This document shows, one piece after another, positions 7,186 through 12,274 of a stretch of DNA of 12,274 bases. The position numbers and the translations under genes were made by a program. A model generated the notes under the pieces. That model did not search any database, was not told the DNA's origin, and saw only the letters and a list, made by a program, of their open reading frames with translations. This stretch comes from Alphaproteobacteria bacterium (GTDB lineage: Bacteria; Pseudomonadota; Alphaproteobacteria; UBA8366). Numbering within the stretch: position 1 is the stretch's first letter; the number at the start of each line of letters is the position of its first letter. Where the stretch lies: NCBI GenBank assembly GCA_029861675.1, contig JAOTYV010000124.1, positions 1 to 12,274 on the forward strand, in the 5' to 3' direction.

Positions 7186-8133
7186 CTATGACGCACTGCC
7201 AGTGATTTCGCTTAACGTTTCGCGATAACTCGGGGTATCCGCGCCGCCGAGGTGGACCGCCTTGCGCGCCGCGTCGGCCGCTTCATCGCGCCGACCGAGC
7301 TTGGCGAGAACATAGGCCAGATTGTTCCAGGCCGATGCCCTGGCAGGAAACTTTCGGACGGTGGCGCGAAACGCCATGGCCGCACCCGGAAAATCGTTGT
7401 CGGCATAGCGGGCATTGCCGATCCCCATATGGGCGACGAAACTTTTCGGCCAGCGCCGTGCGATGGCGCCGAAGGCGGCTGCCGCCTCCCGATGCTTCTT
7501 GGCACGCACCAGTCCGGCCGAAGCGGCGACCAGCGGCTGTTCGCCCACCGTCGCGGGCAAACGGTCGGGAGGCAGGACCACCAGCGCCCAAAAATCGCCG
7601 CGCCGCCACGTGCGCTCGAAGGCGGTTAGGTCGATCGTATGGCGTTCGTCGGTCCCCGAATGCAGCAGAAGCGTGCCCGCCTTCAGGTCATAGCCGAACG
7701 CGACCGCATAATGCCATTGCGGGTACCAGTTCAGCGCCAGATTCTGAAACACGAGGACGGGATTGCCCGCGGCGACTTCCGCCATCAGCGACGGCAAGGT
7801 TCGAACGGTTACCGCTAGCCGGCCATTTCGCCGGGCCGCCGCCAGAATGTCGCTGCGCAACGATCCCTCACGCCCCGGCGTATAGACCTGCGCCGCCATG
7901 TCGGTCTGCGTTACCGGAAGCCCGGACCAGGCCAACACCATGGCCAGCGCGGCAGGCCCGCAATAATACTTCTTCTGCGGGAAAAAAGGCACATTCGGTA
8001 TTTCTACCGTTGCCGGCAAATTTCCCCGATTCGCCAAGGCGAGATCGGTTTGCGGCGTGGCACAGCCCGCCAACACCGCGCAGAGAACCGATAGAAGGAG
8101 GACGGTCGTCCCAGCCCGCAGGCGCTTCACCAC
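7186..8133 (-). CDS. PA2778-family C39-like cysteine peptidase lipoprotein with TPR domain
   Basis: The 315-residue product is a predicted lipoprotein with a papain-like C39 fold. The lipobox VLAGC puts the lipidated Cys at 24. The nucleophile is Cys58 in QKKYYCGPAALAMVLAW, and the general base is His141 in WYPQWHYAVAFGYD. The usual third residue is unclear, because the strand after the His reads LLLHSGTDE. Residues 200-295 form about three TPR-like helix pairs (LVRAKKHREAAAAFGAIA onward). Start choice: the frame extends to GTG 8157, but its GAGG is only 1 nt away. GTG 8133 has AGGG 8 nt upstream, overlapping the stop of the previous gene, and gives a compact Lys/Arg signal peptide. The PA2779-family gene ends 10 nt before this start. 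This pair is conserved across proteobacteria and its function is unknown. With lipid and no Asp at +2, the outer-membrane inner face is expected. Confidence 0.9.
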   Translation of the reverse strand: MVKRLRAGTTVLLLSVLCAVLAGCATPQTDLALANRGNLPATVEIPNVPFFPQKKYYCGPAALAMVLAWSGLPVTQTDMAAQVYTPGREGSLRSDILAAARRNGRLAVTVRTLPSLMAEVAAGNPVLVFQNLALNWYPQWHYAVAFGYDLKAGTLLLHSGTDERHTIDLTAFERTWRRGDFWALVVLPPDRLPATVGEQPLVAASAGLVRAKKHREAAAAFGAIARRWPKSFVAHMGIGNARYADNDFPGAAMAFRATVRKFPARASAWNNLAYVLAKLGRRDEAADAARKAVHLGGADTPSYRETLSEITGSAS

Positions 8134-8143
8134 AAATCGAGCC

Positions 8144-8578
8144 CTATTTCCCGACACACCTCGTAAAGGGATAAACCTTGGTCCAGCAGAAGAGGTCGGT
8201 AATCAGCAGGACAACCAGCACGAACACTAACGCGCCGATGATCGCACCGACCGCATTGCCGCCGGCGGGCAGCTCATCCAATTTCCCCGCAATCTTGGAA
8301 ATCTCCGCATCGGACAGCACTTCCGCGCGGGACATCGCTTCTTTGGGATCGACGCCGAGCGACCGCATCTGTTCGCGCACATCGTCCCGTTTCAGGAATT
8401 GAAGAACCCGTGCGCGGTTTTGCGCCTGTGCAAGCTGCGCCGGCGACGCATTCTGCTCAATGACGCGTTCCGTGGATACCATGCCCGCTTCCGCCATGTT
8501 CACAGGCAGCGACACGAGGAGCATCAGCGCCGCTGCAGGCCATGCGATAAAGCGACGATAGACTCGAAAACCTTTCAT
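8144..8578 (-). CDS. PA2779-family membrane protein
   Basis: The 144-residue product has unknown function and is the standard partner of the next gene. There are two adjacent ATGs; 8578 is preferred because GGAGG lies 4 nt before it and only 1 nt before 8581. Residues 8-31 look like a signal peptide (FIAWPAAALMLLVSLPVNMAEAG), with likely cleavage after AEA. Residues 33-103 form a charged helical domain (ERVIEQNASPAQLAQAQNRA, then a DDVREQMRSLGVDPKEA segment). The motif ELPAGG (102-107) directly precedes a membrane helix (109-130) and a short basic tail (TKVYPFTRCVGK). The bulk of the protein should therefore sit in the periplasm, held by a C-terminal anchor. It and the PA2778-type gene appear to form a two-gene operon, with this gene first. 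The family call rests on the overall pattern and the pairing. Confidence 0.88.
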   Translation of the reverse strand: MKGFRVYRRFIAWPAAALMLLVSLPVNMAEAGMVSTERVIEQNASPAQLAQAQNRARVLQFLKRDDVREQMRSLGVDPKEAMSRAEVLSDAEISKIAGKLDELPAGGNAVGAIIGALVFVLVVLLITDLFCWTKVYPFTRCVGK

Positions 8579-8582
8579 CATT

Positions 8583-8587
8583 CCTCC
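8583..8587 (-). promoter_or_regulatory. Ribosome-binding site of the PA2779-family gene
   Basis: A strong GGAGG on the minus strand lies 4 nt before ATG 8578 and 1 nt before ATG 8581. This favours the downstream ATG. Confidence 0.65.
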
Positions 8588-8765
8588 GTTATCAAAGGTT
8601 CAACGACCATCCACCCAAGCGCAACCTACCGGCAGGGTGAATTTGGCACAAGACAGCCAGCATCTTGTTATTGTGGCCGACAAAGTAGCTGAAGTTATGG
8701 CGAAATAATGACGTTCCGCAAATTCTTCAGCTTCGCTGCGCCCGGCTCCAATTGCCGACTGACGA

Positions 8766-9560
8766 TCAATTGATTAATTGCCACGCGCCATCCGGCTGGC
8801 GGCAGGCTGTGCCATAGCTCTGCCGCTGGCGGCCGCCAACGACGGAAACGGTCTGATATTCGCGGCAATACCGCCCACGTGTGTCCTGGTAGGTCTTGAC
8901 CGGAATCACCTTGTGATCCGACCGGGAGTCCCGCGAATTCCAATTGATCGCCTCGCCATCGCGTGCGTGCTCGAGCACCTGGCCGACACAATTCTGGTCC
9001 ACCCGATCCATGGCGTTGCCGATGCTACCGCCGACCAGCGCACCGAGAATGGTACCGCCGATGATCGCCGCCGTTCGGCCATCGCCCTTGCCCACCGCCG
9101 ATCCGACGGCGCCGCCGGTTGCCGCGCCCAGTACCGCACCGAGGGTGGTGCGGTCACAGTGACCGCGGTTCAAGTCGAAGGGAGGCACGTATGCGGTGTC
9201 CATCCGGTCCCGTCGGTACTCGCCATGGTTCCGCCGGTAGCCATGCGCCGGCGCCCAGGGCGGTGGTCCGCCGCCGCGCCGACGAACGCGCTTGCATTTG
9301 CGTTCTTCCCGATAACCATGCTTGCCCGATTTGTATTTGTATGTGCATTCGCCGTCCTCCCATTCGTGTTTTTCGCCGCGCCGGCTTTTTTTGTGTTTCT
9401 GTTTATAGTTCCCTTTCCCCCGATGTTTTTTCCATCCCTTGTCCTTGCCCTGCCAGCCCGGCCCGGAATCGTCTTTCCAGTTCTTGGCAACTGCCGGCGG
9501 CGTCAACAATAAAGCCAAGGGCAGCGCCAACAGGCACGCGAAATTTGTCGTTCTTTGCAT
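8766..9560 (-). CDS. Exported glycine-zipper protein with RT0821/Lpp0805-type surface domain
   Basis: The 264-residue product starts at ATG 9560, with AAGGAA 5 nt upstream. Residues 1-25 are a signal peptide (LLALPLALLLTPPAVA, cut before KN). Residues 26-115 are unusually rich in Lys, Arg, His, Gly and Trp (for example KKHRGKGNYKQKHKKSRRGE), then GECTYKYKSGKHGYREERKC. A glycine zipper (138-183, LGAVLGAATGGAVGSAVG and IIGGTILGALVGGSIGNAMD) is a predicted membrane-inserting hairpin, as in 17-kDa surface antigens. The C-terminal part (192-263) ends in YCREYQTVSVVGGRQRQSYG and TACRQPDGAWQ, the signature of the RT0821/Lpp0805 surface-protein family. Its Cys232 and Cys253 may form a disulfide. It has no lipobox, so it is not a lipoprotein. 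The likely site is the outer membrane or periplasm; the precise role is unknown. It stands alone, with 182 bp or more on each side. Confidence 0.9.
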   Translation of the reverse strand: MQRTTNFACLLALPLALLLTPPAVAKNWKDDSGPGWQGKDKGWKKHRGKGNYKQKHKKSRRGEKHEWEDGECTYKYKSGKHGYREERKCKRVRRRGGGPPPWAPAHGYRRNHGEYRRDRMDTAYVPPFDLNRGHCDRTTLGAVLGAATGGAVGSAVGKGDGRTAAIIGGTILGALVGGSIGNAMDRVDQNCVGQVLEHARDGEAINWNSRDSRSDHKVIPVKTYQDTRGRYCREYQTVSVVGGRQRQSYGTACRQPDGAWQLIN

Positions 9561-9578
9561 GGAAATTCCTTCCGCCTG

Positions 9579-9600
9579 TTAAATCACGGTTCACGCGTGA
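9579..9600 (-). promoter_or_regulatory. CtrA-like site and TCACGCGTGA palindrome before the glycine-zipper gene
   Basis: TTAA-N7-TTCA (9579-9593) fits the CtrA pattern with one mismatch. It overlaps a perfect 10-bp palindrome, TCACGCGTGA (9591-9600). Both lie 19-40 bp before ATG 9560, a place where a regulator would block or guide transcription. The match is seen; binding is inferred. Confidence 0.3.
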
Positions 9601-9687
9601 CCAACCGGGACCGTGCGTGGTGGGATTGATGAGTTGGGGTAAACGGCCCCGATGCACCCGCCGCTTTATGAACGCGCGCCAAATTAC

Positions 9688-9704
9688 CGCCAATAAAATT
9701 GGCG
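9688..9704 (-). terminator. Small hairpin downstream of the CHAP lipoprotein gene
   Basis: CGCCAAT (9688-9694) and ATTGGCG (9698-9704) form a perfect 7-bp stem with a 3-nt loop, 81 nt past the CHAP gene stop. The following minus-strand bases are GTAATTTGG, so the U-tract is poor. It may be a weak terminator. Confidence 0.3.
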
Positions 9705-9784
9705 ATCGACCGGCCATTTACGCGCGAAACTTGTCAATTCGATGGCGCGGCCGCCCTATCCTCGCCAACGGGCGATAATGCGGG

Positions 9785-10513
9785 TCAGGTCGGGCTGACG
9801 GCCATGATGGCCCGATCGAGGGTCAATCGACGATCGGGATCGGGGCGATAGGCCGATATCTTGGCGTTCCATCGTGCGTCCCGTGTCGGATAAATAAAGC
9901 CGTACGGGCGATAGATACTGCCGCCATAGCGCTGTCCAGGCGCATACCAGACGCGTACGGCCGACCAATTGTTGGCACGGGAGGTATCGCGCACGCGAAT
10001 GTCTTTGTGGATCCGACCCTTGTTCAGCCAATTGGCGTGATTCACAACGATCGTCCGGTCATCGAGGATGCGTTTGACAAAAGCGAGATGGCCCCGGCTT
10101 CGCCCTTTTCTTTTCAGAACAAGAACCGATCCGACCGCAGGGTGCGCCCCCCTGTAATAGCGGCCCTTCGCCGCCCGCCACCAGGTCCAGGCATCGCCGC
10201 GAATTTGAATGTTCGATTGTTGGCGGGCGTACGGCACGCATTGCAGGAATCGGGACGGTCGTATGATGCGAGGCTGCAAAGGAACCCCTTGCGTCCTTAT
10301 GCCGTACGGCAGCGACGGGACATAGGGTTCCTGCGGCGACGGCATGCGCATCGCAACCGCGGCGGGCGGGGCCGTCTCGGTCGCGGACGGCTGAATTACG
10401 GCTTCCGGCGTTTGGCTGCATCCCGCGGCCAGCATCATGAATACCCCGCCAAGCACGGCTCTGGCCACGCAGGACATCCCTCCAAAAACCGATAAAATCC
10501 AACGGCACGCCAT
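9785..10513 (-). CDS. CHAP/NlpC-P60-like cysteine peptidase or amidase lipoprotein
   Basis: The 242-residue product is a predicted lipoprotein with a CHAP-type fold, a class that cuts peptidoglycan peptide or amide bonds. Taking ATG 10513 as start, the lipobox FMMLAAGC gives a lipidated Cys32. A Pro/Ala-rich linker follows, then the domain from about 88 to 192. The nucleophile Cys92 is in FLQCVPYARQQS, His142 is in GHLAFVKRI, and NHANW (158-162) offers the third polar residue. The Arg/Tyr-rich tail (200-232) has no domain I know. Start choice is uncertain: GTG 10543 has no ribosome site, ATG 10513 has GGGGAG about 10 nt upstream, and an ATG 12 codons further in would give an ideal short lipoprotein signal but has GGAGGG touching it. 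The gene is divergent from a peptidoglycan-binding gene, with a CtrA-type box 53-67 bp before ATG 10513, which supports a wall-related job. Confidence 0.85.
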   Translation of the reverse strand: MACRWILSVFGGMSCVARAVLGGVFMMLAAGCSQTPEAVIQPSATETAPPAAVAMRMPSPQEPYVPSLPYGIRTQGVPLQPRIIRPSRFLQCVPYARQQSNIQIRGDAWTWWRAAKGRYYRGAHPAVGSVLVLKRKGRSRGHLAFVKRILDDRTIVVNHANWLNKGRIHKDIRVRDTSRANNWSAVRVWYAPGQRYGGSIYRPYGFIYPTRDARWNAKISAYRPDPDRRLTLDRAIMAVSPT

Positions 10514-10565
10514 CTTCGCCGGGCTCCCCGAATTCAACGTCACGGGAAGTGTCGTGCGACGCGGG

Positions 10566-10580
10566 TTAACAAGTTGTTAA
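10566..10580 (-). promoter_or_regulatory. Perfect CtrA-type box in the divergent wall-gene promoter
   Basis: The plus strand reads TTAACAAGTTGTTAA, a 15-bp odd-centred palindrome with exact TTAA-N7-TTAA. On the minus strand it reads TTAACAACTTGTTAACC, fitting TTAA-N7-TTAAC, so orientation favours the CHAP gene (start 10513) over the gene at 10714. A further TTAA is at 10590-10593, and a GANTC site (GATTC, 10596-10600) follows. CtrA is the alphaproteobacterial cell-cycle response regulator. That it binds here is inferred. Confidence 0.6.
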
Positions 10581-10713
10581 TAAATTGCGTTAATAGATTC
10601 GGTTTCCCATAGTGGTTCCGGGACACCGGCCTCTACCCCTGGATGAAGATCTATATATGTTTGATAACAAATAAATTTCTTCTCCCACCCCCTGGAATAG
10701 GAGTGCACCCGCT

Positions 10714-11448
10714 GTGCGCAAAATGACACTATCGCTCGCGCTCTTCGCCTTCGTTGCGAGTGCCGGATCGCACCCATCCAGTGGCGCGACATGGCAATCG
10801 GCGAGCGTCGCAAATTCGGCGATTTCAGTCGATCGTATGCCGCCCGACATGCGGGCCGCGTATCTGCAAAGCATCCGAACCGAATTGCGGGCCCATGGCT
10901 ACACCCCAACCCGTTCCGGGAATACCAGCCGCAAAGATCTCACCGCGGCCATCCGGCACTATCAGCGGGATGCGGGGCTCACTATTGACGGCATGGCGAC
11001 CAAGGAACTGCTCGACCATCTGATGTTTGCATTGCCAAAGATTTACGCAGTGCGCGGTCGGCTCCCGCGCGAATCCGCCCCCAAAACGGACCCCAATATA
11101 GCCGTACGGCGCACCGGGTCGGTTGCTCCGCGTGTCCGATCGAATGGCGGTCTCATGCCGGGATTCAAAGGGCTGCCGCGTGAACCGGTCATTGCCCGCA
11201 AACTGCCATCCCCAGCCAAGCCGCCCACCCAGTCGCCGCTCCGCGCCGGCGGCAGCGGCGTGGTCACGCAACTTCAGCAGCACCTCGCCGCGCTCGGCTA
11301 CTATCATGGAAAGATTGACGGCGTCGTTGACGAGAATTTCGCAACGGCGGTCCGACAATATCAGAAAGACAAGAAGCTGCCGGTTACCGGCGTTATCGAC
11401 GGCCCGTTGTTGAATGCCATCCTGCCGCGGACGAAGGCGCCCGAGTAG
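10714..11448 (+). CDS. Exported protein with two peptidoglycan-binding (PG_binding_1) domains
   Basis: The 244-residue product starts at GTG 10714, with AGGAG (10699-10703) 10 nt upstream; ATG 10723 would be 19 nt away. Residues 1-25 are a signal peptide (MTLSLALFAFVASAGSHPSSGA). The first three-helix domain is at about 48-104 (RTELRAHGYTP, then AAIRHYQRDAGLTIDG). The second, more typical one is at 183-237 (LQQHLAALGYYHGKIDG, then TAVRQYQKDKKLPVTGVIDG). A Pro/Arg-rich linker of about 75 residues lies between. I see no catalytic domain, so it probably anchors to, or targets others to, the periplasmic wall. It is divergent from the CHAP lipoprotein and may act with it; that is inference. Its promoter lies in the AT-rich 10565-10685 stretch, but I cannot fix the -10 and -35 elements. 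It converges with the thioredoxin reductase-like gene with a 29-bp gap. Confidence 0.92.
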   Translation: MRKMTLSLALFAFVASAGSHPSSGATWQSASVANSAISVDRMPPDMRAAYLQSIRTELRAHGYTPTRSGNTSRKDLTAAIRHYQRDAGLTIDGMATKELLDHLMFALPKIYAVRGRLPRESAPKTDPNIAVRRTGSVAPRVRSNGGLMPGFKGLPREPVIARKLPSPAKPPTQSPLRAGGSGVVTQLQQHLAALGYYHGKIDGVVDENFATAVRQYQKDKKLPVTGVIDGPLLNAILPRTKAPE

Positions 11449-11477
11449 CCAGCCACCGGGTCATAGCAACGCCAAAA

Positions 11478-12274
11478 TTACCGTTGGTCGCCGCGCAGGA
11501 AGGCCGCGGCCGCGGAGGCGGCGGAAACCCCCTCACCGACGGCTTCGGCGACGTGCCCGCCATAGCCCTGCCGGACCGCGCCGGCGGCAAAAACCCCTGC
11601 AACCGTCGTGCGGTACGCGCCGTCGGTCGTGACATACCCATCCTGCCGCTGCACCGATTCCGGCAGGAATTCGCTGTTCGGCGTCGCGCCGATAAACGGG
11701 AACACGCCCTTGCATGGAAATATCGAGATGCTGTCGTCCTGCGTGTTGCGCAGGGAAACGCCGTCCACGCCCTGCTCGCCGACGATTTCCTCGGCCACGC
11801 TGTCCCACAGGAACTCCACATTGGCGCAGTCGGTGAGCCGGTCGACATAATCCCGCTTCGCCCGCATGGGGCTTCGGCAAATCAGCGTTACCTTGCGGCA
11901 AAAACCGGCGAGGACCAGCGCCTCCTGTGCCGCGGCGTCGCCGCCGCCGATCACCGCGACATCCTCCCCCTGGAACATGGGCCCGTCGCAGGACGCGCAT
12001 TGCGACACACCGCGGCCCACGAGGTCCGCTTCCCCCGGGATCCCGAGCGCCTTGAGCCGGGCGCCGGACGCCACGACGACCGCGCGCGCCGTATGCGTTG
12101 CGCCATCGGTGGTCGAGAGATGCAAGCCGTCATCGACCGACAGCGCGGCAATCTCCATTTCGGTGATCGTCACGCCCAATTCACGGCATTTTTCGAGGAG
12201 ATCGATCGCCAGCGCGATGCCCGGCATCTCGCCGACCGAGGGATAACCGTCGATCGCCTCGACATTGACGATCT
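11478..12274 (-). CDS. Thioredoxin reductase-like FAD/NAD(P)H oxidoreductase (5' end missing)
   Basis: The minus frame stays open through the window edge (IVNVEAIDGYPSVGE before the first in-window ATG at 12227), leaving 265 residues of about 310-330. The N-terminal FAD dinucleotide motif lies outside. The redox pair CASC is at 11988-11999, in SQCASCDGPMFQGEDVAVIG, where TrxB usually has CATC. It is followed by the NAD(P)H-binding GGGDAAAQEAL. The C-terminal FAD segment reads GVFAAGAVRQGYGGHVAEAV, where classical TrxB has an Asp in GIFAAGDV; here it is Ala (codon 11577-11579). The enzyme should be a cytoplasmic flavin disulfide reductase, but given this change it may not reduce ordinary thioredoxin. 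No thioredoxin gene is in the window. The family is firm; the substrate is open. Confidence 0.9.
   Translation of the reverse strand, partial: IVNVEAIDGYPSVGEMPGIALAIDLLEKCRELGVTITEMEIAALSVDDGLHLSTTDGATHTARAVVVASGARLKALGIPGEADLVGRGVSQCASCDGPMFQGEDVAVIGGGDAAAQEALVLAGFCRKVTLICRSPMRAKRDYVDRLTDCANVEFLWDSVAEEIVGEQGVDGVSLRNTQDDSISIFPCKGVFPFIGATPNSEFLPESVQRQDGYVTTDGAYRTTVAGVFAAGAVRQGYGGHVAEAVGEGVSAASAAAAFLRGDQR

Noticed and set aside
8687..8732. AGCTGAAG / CTTCAGCT inverted repeat downstream of the glycine-zipper gene
   Set aside because: The 8-bp arms have a 30-nt loop and no U-tract, so they are too weak to call as a terminator or operator.

Overview
The window is GC-rich chromosomal DNA, most likely from an alphaproteobacterium. 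Three things point that way: a perfect CtrA-type box (TTAA-N7-TTAA) at 10566-10580, a GANTC methylation-type site 16 bp from it, and the mix of gene families. These include a glycine-zipper/RT0821-type surface protein, a PA2778/PA2779 pair, a form II CoxL-like hydroxylase and a large coiled-coil SH3 protein. I see no tRNA, rRNA, CRISPR array, insertion sequence or phage gene. Two genes run off the ends of the window.

Layout. (1) 1-718, minus: oxaloacetate decarboxylase of the PEP mutase/isocitrate lyase superfamily, missing its C-terminus. (2) 872-3313, minus: an 813-residue protein with an N-terminal adhesin-type Ig-like repeat, a long Ala/Glu-rich coiled coil, one membrane segment, a Lys/Pro-rich spacer and a C-terminal SH3 domain. 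(3) 3314-3774: no gene seen. (4) 3775-6132, minus: a lone molybdopterin-binding large subunit of the xanthine dehydrogenase family. (5) 6133-6468: divergent intergenic region with a hairpin and T-run. (6) 6469-7131, plus: Prx6-type 1-Cys peroxiredoxin. (7) 7186-8578, minus: PA2779-family membrane protein followed by PA2778-family C39-like cysteine peptidase lipoprotein, a two-gene operon. (8) 8766-9560, minus: glycine-zipper/RT0821-type surface protein. (9) 9785-10513, minus: CHAP-type amidase/peptidase lipoprotein. (10) 10714-11448, plus: exported protein with two peptidoglycan-binding domains, divergent from (9) across the CtrA-type box. (11) 11478-12274, minus: thioredoxin reductase-like flavoprotein, missing its N-terminus.

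How the genes relate. The right half is a run of cell-envelope genes: two lipoproteins with thiol-hydrolase folds, a glycine-zipper protein, a peptidoglycan-binding protein and the PA2779 membrane protein. The SH3 protein on the left also spans the inner membrane and probably reaches the wall. The perfect CtrA-type box lies in the shared promoter region of the CHAP and peptidoglycan-binding genes, which suggests cell-cycle-timed wall remodelling. Two one-mismatch versions lie upstream of the glycine-zipper and SH3 genes. The metabolic and redox genes (decarboxylase, molybdenum hydroxylase, peroxiredoxin, thioredoxin reductase-like) show no obvious shared pathway.

Nothing here is clearly a new system. 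The best leads are an exact 15-residue tryptophan register in the coiled-coil protein, a Gly-Gly motif just before the membrane anchor of the PA2779 protein that its C39-like partner might cut, and the CtrA-type box between the two wall genes.
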